Source of the DNA: Arctopsyche grandis
Lineage: Eukaryota > Arthropoda > Insecta > Trichoptera > Hydropsychidae
Length of the DNA stretch: 64,000 nucleotides
Direction: 5' to 3'
Assembly (NCBI RefSeq): GCF_051622035.1
Contig: NC_135361.1
Coordinates: forward strand, 27,087,205-27,151,204
Part shown: piece after piece, positions 35,091-47,100 of the stretch
Layout of the letters: every line of letters begins with the position of its first letter
Position numbering within the stretch: position 1 is the first letter of the stretch
Notes under the pieces: generated by a model
Seen by the model: only the letters and a program-made list of their open reading frames with translations
Told to the model about the DNA's origin: nothing
The model's database searches: none
Program-made: the position numbers and the translations under genes

Positions 35091-35429
35091 TTATGGATTT
35101 TGATGTCTTTGAAAAAAAGTAAATAAAAATACATTGTATCAAAATAACTGATTATTGAAAAGTCAATCCATATAAATTAAGTTCATTTGTTTTTTTATTA
35201 TAAACTACCGATAGACCCGATGAAATTTTCATAGGGTGTATTAAAACTACGTACATACTTACCAACCTACATATGAACAATATAAAACAACAATAGAAAA
35301 ATTAATTTATTAATTTTCAGTAGATGGCGCTAAATGCTCATGGTCCGATTATCCCATAGGAAATATTGATAGCAAATAATATATATATATACAGGTTTTA
35401 TTTTGATTCTACCACCCAAACCTTACATA

Positions 35430-35530
35430 CATACAGTCTCTTTCGAAATTATATATTACTAGTTGTTTTACTCGGCTTCGCTCAGTACTTGTTATATAAA
35501 CAGCTTAAACATGGCGAATCTAAACTCTTA
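35430..35530 (-). repeat. Two Helitron-like ends (family C) in tandem
   Basis: TCTCTTTCGAAATTATATAT (inverse of a family C 5' end) runs directly into CTAGTTGTTTTACTCGGCTT (inverse of a 3' end, CTAG at 35459-35462). Head-to-tail abutment is known for rolling-circle elements. Confidence 0.45.
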
Positions 35531-35580
35531 ATCCCAATAAATACTGTGAAACGACTTTGGCCTTTTAATTGGATCCCATC

Positions 35581-36715
35581 TAGAGGTTGTGATTTCTCGA
35601 CTTTTTTTGATTCTCGAGATTCGAGAATCTCCTTTTCTCGGAATATTAGAATCTCGAGATTTGAGAATCTTATTTTCTCGAAATATTTGAATCTCGAGAA
35701 TTCGAGATTTTCTTTTTTTGTTTCTCGAGATTCTCGAGAATTCTCGAGAAAGTATAATTTTTTTTTTAATATAGTGAATTGATTTTTTTAGCATATAAAC
35801 TTGACAACATACAAAAATAAAAAGGACACAAACACTACATACATATGTATATTACATATATCAGGGGTTTACAACTTTATTAAAGACATGACGAAAGAAA
35901 GATATAGAGAGATATAATAGAACATTGAAAAGAAAAAAAAGTAAAATTATATAAAAAAAATATTATAAAAGAAGGCATGAAAAGAAAATAAAAATATACA
36001 AAAGTAATTTAAAATAGTAAAAATAACAATATGTAAAAAATAATTTTATAAAATTCCCAGTGTTGCTACCCGGCTTTGCCCATGTTTTTGTGACCGGACA
36101 AATAATAAAAATACTGACCATCTATGCATATTAAAATACTGACTATAAATTGATTAATATCTAAGGAATAAATAAATAATAAATCAAAAATCTTTGTTTT
36201 ATGTGTGTTAAGTGGGGTCAGATTGTCAGTGAAAATATATTTTCACTAGCGTTTTAGTGATATCATAACCGAATAATTTCGCACTAGTGACTAGTACCTA
36301 CATGCACATACATATGTATATGTAACTTAAAAATGGTGCGATTTCGTTGTAACATGTGTATATGTACTTACATATATGATGACCGAATAATAACTTACCG
36401 GACAAATAATAAAAATACTGACCATCTATACATATTACAATACTTCACAAAATTATTTACGAGTTAACAAGTATACAAATCAGTCAGTTTATTGAGCAAA
36501 AACATGAAGTGACAAATTAAGAATATTCTCGATATTTTCGAGATTCTAATAAACGATTTCTCGAGATACGAGAATCTCGAATTTTCATAATAAAATATTC
36601 TCGAGAAATGAGAATCTCAAAATTTTACAATAAAATATTCTCGAGAAACGAGAATCAAAATTTCTCGAGAAATCTCGAGACGAGATTTCTCAATCACAAC
36701 CTCTAATCCCATCCC
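35581..36715. mobile_element. Non-autonomous hAT-like transposon, 1135 bp
   Basis: Termini TAGAGGTTGTGATT and AATCACAACCTCTA are exact inverted repeats. They are flanked by a perfect 8-bp duplication ATCCCATC at 35573-35580 and 36716-36723. Both ends carry many TCTCGAGAA-type palindromes as sub-terminal repeats. No transposase is visible. Confidence 0.85.
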
Positions 36716-36892
36716 TACGCAACAATAGTAACAATCAATTTTATTTAATAGAATTAACATGACTAATAGATTATGTCAAAGAAAACAATTTACTTTCTAA
36801 GTAAAAATATATTTTTTTAAATTTTTATCATTTCGAATTCAGAAAATAAAAAAAAACTTATAAAATTACAAATTATTTCAGGTTTTAATTAA

Positions 36893-39800
36893 TTATAATA
36901 CAATGTTATTTGAAGACAATTGATTGGTGATCCACATGGTGAGCTGGGGTACGTTTGTGAACATACCCAGAGTGTTTGGTGTTTTGAAATTGAGTGCCAC
37001 GCCGATGATCCCACTTAGCATGTATCGGTTTTTTTTATACTATTGAAATATAAATTAATAACCGCAGCAAAAGTATAGTTCATATTATAAAAATTCCAAC
37101 ACAAATCAATACTAACCGGCATCAGACAAACGAGTGGTCCTCCATTGTCTCCTTGATTGGTACCAATTTCTTTACCTTCGGCACACATATAAGAAATATG
37201 TAAACTAAATGTTTTGCCAAAGTCACTATTTTTAAGGATATTTTCACATTTGTTGTTTTCAATAATTTGTAATTCCATCTCAAGATTCATTAAAATGAAA
37301 ACAAAAAACATTAATTTGTTATGTCTATACCATCAAACTAGCAATTATGTCAATTTTATTTTGAAAATTGTTTGAAATATTTTGTTAAAATTACCGTCAC
37401 TATCATTCTAATGCCTAAAAAATCTATACTTATCTACTTTTGTAGAAAGAATGAACAAAAAAAAAGCTTTACAAAGCAAAAACACATAATCTACAAAACA
37501 AAGAAGTCAAAAATAAATTTTATAATATAAAATTTGAAGTGAATTAATTAAGATTACTTTTAAAAATAAATATATAATTTTAAATTTTTTTATGCTGTTG
37601 GTGTTTATCGAGCAAAACTCGATCTTCTTGATGTTATATGATATATAATATGATAAAGGATATTTCGATACAAATAAATTATGTAATAGAGAAGTACCTT
37701 TTTTAACTGTCTTCCATTTCCAAGGATATTTTTTCCCCAACCTGAAGAAAAACACCATTCACCGATTGGTACTCTATAATCTGATAAACAAATCAAGCCG
37801 GTATTTTCTTCTTCAAATACAGGTGACTCCAAAATTAGCAAGGCTATGTCAAAACTCAACGCACCTGAAAAATACACTAACTCATACAAAAATCTCAATC
37901 ATTTAGTAAAAGTGATATAAGATTTCAATACCAGCTCGATAATACAGGTGTGTTATTATTTTAGCGACATTTCTCTCTTGATAATCATATCTTTCGCTTT
38001 CACTTTCTATATCCCAATCGCCGGCTCTAATTTTAAGTTGGGGTAATGCAGTCCCATTGCGTGCCATTACACAGTGAGCTGCGGTTACAACCACCTTCCA
38101 ATGAATCAAAGAACCTCCACATATGAAAAGGTGTGAATTCTCTGCAAATGTTGCTCCTGTATTTTCTCTGTGAATGTGGTTATACAATAGTTTACAATTA
38201 AATATGATGAAATTCCTATACCAAGATTTACCTCATAAATGTTCCCACAAATGGCAGTCAGTAATACAATATTTAGGAGTAACGTTCGAAAAAAGAATGA
38301 TATGGGCACCTCACATTAAGGGAGCGAAATGCAAGGCGATGCGGGGTATATCCTCAATATATCCAATATTTAATCGCCATAGTTCTTTATCAACTCAAAA
38401 TAAAATAAAATCATATCGCGCGCTCATATTACCATTATTAACCTATGCTTCACCTGTATGGAATAACGCCTCGAATACTAACCTTTCCAAGCTCCAAGTA
38501 ATACAAAATAAATCCCTAAAAATAATTTATAATACACCCATATATACTAGCTTGAAAAAACTGCATGCCATATATAATATTCCGTTTGTTACAGACATAA
38601 CTAACAAACTAACAGATTCTATGACAGAATCACTAATAACCATACACTAACACACTTGTGAAGAGTCTCGGTGATTACAACAAAATGTCTATATATACCC
38701 TTCAGGTATAAACATAGATTACCTAAACACAATCTGCTTTAGATCGTCGACTTTAGAGAGTCTTTAATTAATATTATGTATTAGATGTATTATGAGCATT
38801 TATACGAATTGTAAATAGGTTTTTGAGCTCTTTTTCCTATTACGCTGTACATATTAACATTATAATAATATAATACTATGATTACTAACAAAAATAATTT
38901 AAAATTGTAAAATAGAAAATGATCAGTAGATCAGTAGCTATTAAAATAGATATAAGATGTATTGTGAACATAATTTAGTAATAATAAAAGCATTTAAAAA
39001 TCAAAAATCAAATAAATGTTCCCAAACTCACGGTGAATATATTATTATATTTGAGAATCTTCATCTCTCAATACAATTTTCTAAAGAAATGTCCAAGAAA
39101 CCAAAATTAACAATGGAAGTTATCCATTGAAAAATAGATGTGTATGAATGTATTTAAAAATTCTCTTGAATAATTAATTTTATAACATTTATTTTCACAA
39201 TTGTGGCATCTCCATTTTTCCATTTATCTTATTTAACTTCTAATTTTTTAGTAAGTATATAATTATTTAAATTTAATTTTAATTTTGAATTTTATAAATA
39301 CCTGAAAATCGCAACCATCCAAGGATATTCCCCAAATTCCGTCTCAAATTCATTGCTTTTAACTTTTGGACCGATTCCAATACTTTTTATTTCACCACAA
39401 TTACTATTGGAGGCATCGATGGGTGTAGATTTGGCAGGCGGTTTAATTATTTCAGTGATATTCACAATACTTGAAAGGGGGCAACATACTTCCAGATAAC
39501 TTTTACATTCTGTCACCCTACGCAATAGATTTCACTTTTTTATAGGTACGAAGTTAGATCAATTTAATTAAGGTTAAACTGATACCATACCTGATATCAA
39601 TTATTCCTACTCCATCTGTTTTTAAATCAATGTCTTCGCAAGTATAATATGGGACGCATTTACAAGACTGTTCTAAAACAAAAAAAGTAGCGTTATTTTT
39701 ATTTTCTATGAATGAATATGCTTTATATAACTTACAATAATTATCAAAAATTCCAACTCTAAAACGTCGTGATTATAAAAAAATCTATGAAAACTGCTTA

Positions 39801-40543
39801 AATTAATTTATTAATCATTATAGCTATTTTTTACTTTATTTTGACCTATTATTTGGTAGTTCATTTTTGGAAAAACCGATAAGTTTATGCAAAATTATTC
39901 AAGCTTTAACATTTCTATAAATGATAGCATTTCCACAACTATCATGGCATTGCTACATTGTAAAAAAACTTTTGTTAATCGATTCTCATTCTATCTATGT
40001 ACATACATATGTTCATCAGTTTTTATAGGTTGTGGCTTGTACTTGTATGTAGGTATTATTCGTTGTACATACATATGTATATGATAATAATTTTTTAACA
40101 ATTAATAATATTAACTAATTTGGATTATATTTTTTACTCTACGTCACTTTACGAGTTCGAATTAAATTTTAAGAGGTTTAAAACATAATTTTAACAGTAA
40201 ACACGCTGACAGTGACAGTCCACGCGCATGCGCAGAAGTCTTTGCGCCTGTCGCAGATATAGTACCTTCAAATAGCCACAACCGTTTTTATATTAAAAAA
40301 ATATTCAATAAAACTATTATAATTATTTATATGTATTATCAACCAGGTTTCTAATGATAAATGAAGTGTTTACGCGTAAATATAATATTGTATTATTATA
40401 TATATATATATACATAGTATGTACTTGCGAGGTTTTGCGGTCGTTGTGCTAAAAATTTGATCTATTAAGTCGTCCAAGTTTGTTTGCGGAAATCCACCAA
40501 CGAAAGCAATGAAGCAAATCAGGAAAATAATCTTCCAATACAT
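36893..40543 (-). CDS. CLIP-domain serine protease homolog (PPAF-II type), SPH1
   Basis: Exons on the minus strand: 40543-40425 (signal peptide MYWKIIFLICFIAFVGGFPQ, then LDDLIDQIF), 39672-39591, 39517-39302, 38167-37932, 37864-37698, 37278-37117 and 37039-36893. Exons 2 to 7 join in phase. The clip domain (SCKCVPYYTCEDID..ECKSYLEVCC) has six Cys. The protease domain keeps His (VVVTAAHCV) and Asp (FDIALLI), but the serine motif is QGDNGGPLVC, Ser to Asn, so it cannot be a normal protease. The Cys before that motif and its partner near the C-terminus (SGIIGVALNFKT where SPH2 has SWGIGCG) are both missing. Members of this family act as non-catalytic cofactors in prophenoloxidase activation; that role here is inference. 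The first donor (40424) is out of phase with exon 2, so a small exon is missed or exon 1 ends elsewhere. A LINE lies in intron 3. Confidence 0.75.
38246..39010 (+). mobile_element. Jockey-like LINE, 3' fragment in SPH1 intron 3
   Basis: Plus-strand frame KWQSVIQYLGVTFEKRM to YNTPIYTSLKKLHA, then the 3' untranslated region and the AAGCATTTAAAAATC end. Nearly identical to the last part of the LINE at 53115-55262. The 5' part of ORF2 is missing. Confidence 0.8.
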
Positions 40544-40559
40544 CCTAAAAAAAGAGTAA

Positions 40560-41482
40560 TATTTGTTTACATGTCATTAATATCACACATACTTATACAC
40601 GTATGCATTTTAAGGAGGGTCCCTAAAAAGAAATAAAATGCTTTGAAAAATAATTTCTTTAAAAATCGTATAAACGTTAACCTTTTCAGAACTTTATAAG
40701 CAAATGGAATTTCAATATAATGATATCAACTAATAATAAGAGTTGTTATCATTGATAACAAAATGAAAGCAATAATTCTTGACTGGTTTTTAACCAAAAA
40801 CGATCATGTGAATAATAGAAACAAAAAAAAATTAATAATACTCGTCTTGACCTCAGATTGATACGTTGAGGTTAATGAAGAGCAACCAGTTTTAGAGATT
40901 AACAAAAACAAGTTTTCGAGGACATACAATCATATGGACGATTGAGAAAATACAAAATGGCTGTTTTGTTGTATTATTTGACTGTTTTGATATATATTGT
41001 GTACATACCTATGTATATTATCAATACGAATTAGTGTGAATTCATTCCAGCTTTATAATAAACACGGTCAAAGCAATATGGATCGTCGCAAAACACTGAT
41101 AAGGGATCTTGGCTAGAGTGTTGTACAGCGATTTAGTTCTTAAAAAAGAGTGCCGGAGCGTCAGACTTACATATGTACCTCCTCTCCCCTCCCCTAGCCC
41201 ATTTTTTTTTAATTGGTCAATATTCAATTTTTATGATTTTTAAAAGCTTTTTATTAGCTTCACTATTTGTATAATGTAAGAAAAACAGACGAAAATATTT
41301 TTTGAAAAATATTACAGAAAGTGATCTCAAAAGCATCAAATTGATGCTGAAGTTCCATTAAAGCTTTGAAAACAGCACTAAAATATGTTTCCTTGTTCTA
41401 TTACATATAATTATTGTAACTTACCTTTTGAAATTTTGAATAAAGCATGTACATATATACAAACTCCATTCCATGGGTAAAC
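40560..41482. other. Intergenic between SPH1 and a MITE
   Basis: AT-rich. A slightly GC-richer patch at 41070-41200 looks like an old repeat with no recognised match. No gene seen. Confidence 0.4.
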
Positions 41483-41674
41483 GGATTATTCCGCAATAAG
41501 CGATCTAGCGTAAATCATTAAAATCTCGATCACGGAACATCTGACAATCGAGTTCTCGTTATTAGAATATTTTGCGTGGGTGAATTTCGATTGATGGAGT
41601 TTTTGGGTGCCAGATGTACCGAGATTGGGATTTTAGTGACGTGCGCGAGATCACTTTTTGCGGAATAATCACCG
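41483..41674. mobile_element. Inverted-repeat MITE (family I), copy 1
   Basis: The arms GGATTATTCCGCAATAAGCG and, inverted, GATTATTCCGCAAAAAGTGA extend with mismatches for about 60 bp through AAAATC..GG.ACATCTG. It is related to the copies at 44556 and 50735. Confidence 0.6.
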
Positions 41675-41689
41675 AATCGTTTCAAAATA

Positions 41690-43350
41690 TTGTATGAACG
41701 CTTTCAAAAAGTTATTCACCCGCTATACAAAATAATGGACAAATGATTTTATTTCAGAAAAGCTATTCAATTCAATTTTATGTGTGAAGTCGAAAATAAT
41801 TAGTGAAAAAATACATCAATAAGATTTTCTAATCTAATTGTATAAGTATAATAAATCAAGTTAATTGTTGTGCATTTTCCCCCAGGGCAATTTTATGGTT
41901 AGTCGTGAAGTGGATTATCATCAAAGGTATAAACGTTTTGTGAAAAACACTTTTACGCGCGGAAATGGCCCCCACGCAGTGACACGCAGGGCGAACAGGT
42001 GTCCTCCAAGAACACATTCAAGAACACCTCCAAGAGAAACCGTGGACTGACCTGGAATGTGTCGTTATCTGTCGTAGGAGTTTTCTTCGTTCTATGCTCC
42101 TCGTCGAATCGCAACCAGCTGTACGAGCTGGCGGGAGAAAAGCTGGAGACCAGGTCACGGGGTCCTTCCTCTATGCAGTCGGATTTTGACTGTTTCGCAA
42201 ACAGCTGCGTATGAAGAGGGCGGGAGCTCCAAGAACTGTACAGCTACTACCGAGGCTCAACCGCACGTAGCACTCGGGATGCAGGGAGACACATGACTGT
42301 GTCTCTCGAAGGTCTTGTGATAGACGTGTGGGATGGAAGATCTGAGCTCGCCCGTCTCCAAAGAAAGTTCGATGGTAAGAGAGCAGTGGTGTCACTCCAA
42401 TTTTGGAACAACGGGTTTCCAATTTTTTTTCAATACAATTATTTTGAAAATATATATTGTAACGTGACGTCCTTCCAATTGTCCCGTCAGTTGGCAGCAG
42501 TATCACTATTTATGGTGCCCCCCTCCGCTAAAAGGAGACGAGAGCCGCCGTCTATCGGACATTCGTACGCCGACCGTCAAGGGGCACAAGCGTGCCCCCC
42601 CCCTATCTCTCCCACGCCGTCTCCATCGCAGACGCGCCTAAAGATCATCCATCTTGTTGTAGAACCGTGGGACGGTTGAGTTTATCATCACTCCCTCCCC
42701 TGAGTTCCAACAGCCAGTCTCCTGTATCTTCCACGCAGCTTCCTACCCCCGTGTGAGTTAACCTTTCCGTGGTAGCCACCAGCTCCAGAAAGCCACAAGA
42801 AGCATCAGCCGCTGGAAGACAGACCAGGTGACCTGATAGCCAGCTTCACAACAGCTGCGCATCTATAGACGACGAGAACTTCTAACCAGGAAACTTAATG
42901 ACAAATACAAAACATTCCTGGTCAGTCAATCTGTTCCCTTTGACCCCCACCACGGAACGAACGCACCTGGAAGAACGAGAAACGTGTCCCTGTACACCCA
43001 TCTGGCCTCCCATCGAGAGAGTTGTATACCCACATTTGTCACAATATGTATACATATTTTTTTTAGTTCAAGGCACTATTACATGAAAGTTCATTAAATT
43101 TTCAAGATTTGTATAATTTTTGACAAAAATTATATGAATTTTTAGATTTAATAACGGGTTTCCGGAAACTTTTGATTTTTAACAACGGGTTTCTATGCGC
43201 CGGGATCTATCTCCAGGGAGTGGGGGTCGGTAAGATGCCAACCTAACCATTGGCATTGCCGCCAACTGAAAGGACGGTGACGAATACGTGGTGTTACAGT
43301 TTTCAATAATATTAGAGAGTTTTATATTTTTCAATTTAAAATGTAAATGA
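41690..43350. other. Composite GC-richer region, unassigned
   Basis: From about 41880 to 43280 the base composition is distinctly less AT-rich, with short open frames (up to 128 codons at 42293-42679) but no domain, splice pattern or inverted repeats that I can name. It is probably decayed mobile DNA. I do not call a gene. Confidence 0.35.
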
Positions 43351-43354
43351 CTGT

Positions 43355-43804
43355 AGGCATATAGTACAACTGAAATGATCTCATCAGGTCACTGCGACAC
43401 ATATCCAGGAAAGTCAGTAACGCATGGCACACGCTCGCCTCGTCAAAAGGTCGACACGTGTTTCTATACACGTATCTTGGAAACAAAGGAAGAACTCACT
43501 GAACCCATAAAAACCACGAACTACGTCCAGGCGTATGAACCCATAAAACCACGCTCGCAGCATAACTAGGGCAGCGCGAGTACCAAGAACAAAAGATGTG
43601 CACACGACACACTTCAACCCAAAACGTTTATAAGCAACGCAGCAACCTCCACCGGCAGAGTGAGCCTCTAGAGTTCAACTAGATCACATCTCCGAAGAAA
43701 CCTCTTCGTACATACAATAACCATTGTACCAATTGAACAAAAATAAACGATCCTCTTTCAAACTACTCAACACGTGTTTCGTTAGACCGGGATACGGTCA
43801 ACAT
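43355..43804 (+). mobile_element. LTR-like fossil, solo
   Basis: It has a TATA-like box, an AATAAA signal near 43742 and a CA end, in the order expected of a long terminal repeat. A diverged relative lies inverted at 52540-53010. No internal coding region is attached. The family is not determined; it is old and broken. Confidence 0.4.
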
Positions 43805-44111
43805 ACCTTCCCTGTCTTACATGACCAATACACTAATGAATAACTGTGGCTTTTCTTCCTTTTTATAAATCTTATGAAAAATCTAAAAAAATATTTTAAA
43901 AACCCGTTAATTAAATTAACAGCATATTCAATATTTATATTATGCTATTTTTATCATTTCGATTTAAAAATTTTGTACAATTTCAAAGTTTTCAATTTAG
44001 ATTTGGCCGAAAACGACATGGCCGTAATATCGATCATCAGGTTTATAATTCGTGACTGAGTGCGGCTTGAAAACTCCTGAGTAACGCTGCCGCTTCACTC
44101 AACTGTCAGAT
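43805..44111. promoter_or_regulatory. Upstream region of the proteasome alpha-2 gene
   Basis: About 300 bp with no TATA box near the start codon. A GC-richer stretch (44040-44110) immediately precedes the ATG, as is common for housekeeping genes. No specific element is identified. Confidence 0.3.
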
Positions 44112-47100
44112 ATGTCTTCGGAACGCTATAGTTTTTCTCTTACGACATTCAGGTGAGCCTAATTCAACTTTTCACGGCTTCCATCATCGTACTCCATCAA
44201 TTCCATTCTTTTACTACCCTATTTTGTGCAACAATCGTTTTTTGGATACATACAGTTGAGGTTATGTTTTGGCCGCTGTCAAATTGTGACCGGGTCTGGG
44301 GTTTCCCACTCGCTACATTCAATCAATCGAGTGCAGCAAGCCATTTTCAGTTATCAAAAGAAAGTGTCGTGACTGAAGAGTTGCTTGTGACAAATCAAAA
44401 ACTGCCATCTCATTCATTCGTCCCATACAAGTGTGAGTGTGAATTGCACTTGAGATGACCATGCCTATAAAAACAACCATATTGCAGTTGAAATTTTCGA
44501 TGAATTAATACAATTCATGTATTCTTACAGTGCTGTATTTTAGCAGTATGTAAATGGTGATTATTGCCCACAAAGCGCTCGTCCAAAAGTCATTAAAATC
44601 TCTATAACGGAACATCTGGCAGCCGAAAAGTCCATCATACTAACGAGAACTCGAGTGCCAAATATTCCGTATTCGCGATTTTCATGGCAAAAATTGTCTT
44701 TTAGGCGATCGCAATGTGCGTAATAAAACAATTATTACCATCTAAATATCTCTTTTTTTCTATGGATTATTGTCATCCGATCCAATTTATCATACATTTG
44801 TCAATTAATGGTCTTTCATTGTACATTATATGAATATGTGTGGATCAATGGATTTCTAATGATTTTTTATTCTTTATTATAGTCCGTCGGGTAAATTGGT
44901 GCAGATTGAATATGCATTGTCGGCTGTAGCAGCAGGTGCACCTTCCGTCGGAATTAAAGGTAATTGTCTAATGTTATACACAATTGAAAACACTATATAT
45001 TAAAATAATATATACTAAATTAATATATTTTAAAATTTGACTTTAATTAATTACACTGAGCAACAACAAAAAAAAATACCAGAGTGGAGATTAACCAATC
45101 TTTACTAAGTTTGACCCACTGAATTTGAATATGATAATGATTTTTTTTGTTTGGGTCTCCTTTACGAGATATGAGCGTTTAAACAAATGCGCACTTTTTA
45201 CAGATTTTTGGCTTTTGCGGTCTTTAATTCAAAATCTAGTATTGCTGTAAGAGGGACGGCAAGCGAAAGTGGCGAACTTGCCATCTCGCTTGCACCAACG
45301 CTTCTAGTGTACGCTCACGGAAACTGAACGAAAGTCTTTCTTAGCAATTACCGCTCGAGTTAGGACGTTTAGATAAAAATAAAAAATATGGAGATAGAAA
45401 ACCAATCCTTATGAACGTGGTGAAATAAAAAACTGACCAAACAAATGCAAAATAGCACAGAGAAAAAATCCGTAAAAAAAATATATTTTTGACTTTTAAA
45501 ATTCGCTAGAAAATTAATTATAAGTATTTTAAAACAATAAAAAATCACAATCAATAGAAAAAACATTCCAATATTCACTTTGAGCACAGCAATACTAGAT
45601 TTTGAATTAAAGACCGCAAAAGCCAAAAAACTGTAAAAATTGTGCATTTTTTTAAACCCTCACATCTCATAAAGGATACCCAAACAACAAAAATCATTAT
45701 CATATTTGAATTCAGTGGGTCAAATTTAGCAAAGATTGGTTAGTCTCTGCTCTGGTAACTCGAAAACGTGATTTTTTTGTTGTTCAGTGTTATTAATATA
45801 CTAGTGTAGGGCTCGTTAATTCCAACGGCTGGTTTTGAAAAGTAATTGAAACTGGAATAAAAATAAAATTAAAGATATAAAGTAGTTACGAATTACCTTT
45901 TGTAATTCTTAGTTTTGTTATTCGAGCCTTAGGACACACACACACACAGAGATTACCGTCTTTATATATATGATATGTATATTAAAATTTGACTTTGTCT
46001 CTTTCAGTGCGCAATGGTGTAGTAATTGCGACAGAAAACAAGCACAAGTCGACTCTCTACGAGTCCGAATCTGTTTACAAAGTTGAGATGGTCACTCCGC
46101 ACTCTGGCCTCGTCTATTCAGGAATGGGGCCTGACTATCGTCTTTTGGTGAAACGGGCGCGCAAAATGGCACAAGAATACTACCTCGTGTACGGTCAACA
46201 AATTCCCACAGCTCAGTTGGTACAACGAGTTGCCACGGTTATGCAAGAATATACACAATCTGGGTAATTTATCTATTTACTACTACGACGAACTTTAAAT
46301 GAAAATTCTGAATTATTTACATGTTGTGTATGTTTCCAGTGGTGTACGGCCATTTGGAGTATCGCTACTGATCTGTGGATGGGACGACGGCAGACCTTAC
46401 TTGTTCCAGTGTGATCCGTCAGGAGCGTACTTTGCGTGGAAAGCCACCGCTATGGGAAAGAATCACATTAATGGAAAAACATTTTTAGAAAAACGGTGAA
46501 TATTTTGTATATCGATTATTTATTTAATATCGCTGCACTCTTGGATTGAGTGTAAGCGGTTGTTTTTTGTATTATTATCTAGTTATTTTATTTGACATAC
46601 AGTGACGGTCACTGAAAACGGAACGACTTACAAAAACACGAAAAAAACATTTTACGCGTTTATTTGGATTTAAAGTCACGCCCAAATGATTTAAAATGAT
46701 GGTTAATATCATTGTAGTTAATATGTTTGTTAGAAAAATGTAAAAAAACGAACTAGGACAAATTAAGCGTTAAGGATATTTTACGACCAGATTGCTTCTT
46801 CACGCATTATTTCTGTAGAAAATAAACCCCAACACTTTTGAACATTTTTTTAATTGAATAACAACATATTGACACATAAAAATAAGATAATAAAATATTT
46901 AATATTTAGTTGCTCCCCCTTTGTTTTAATGACTGCGACAATTCCGCAAAGCATAGTATTTACGAATTCCTCGAGGATTTGTAATGGGAATTCCTCAAAT
47001 CATATTTTTTGGATGGTATTTTGTGATGATTGAAGGTTTGGAATGATATTTTTGCTGATTTTTCGTTTAATAATACTCCACATGCTCTCGATGGGGTTCA

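Noticed and set aside
34318-35142. Long antisense open frame (274 codons) through the repeat tail of TIL gene 5, and smaller alternate-frame ones in genes 4 and 5.
   Set aside because: The 45-bp unit happens to lack stops in several frames, so any long array stays open. Only the frame that splices in phase 1 from the TIL exons makes sense.
42293-42679. 128-codon frame in the GC-richer block 41.9-43.3 kb.
   Set aside because: No motif, no splice logic, and the block looks like decayed mobile DNA. Left unassigned.
44153-44458. 101-codon frame right after PSMA2 exon 1.
   Set aside because: It lies wholly inside PSMA2 intron 1, starts next to the exon 1 donor and has no recognisable domain.
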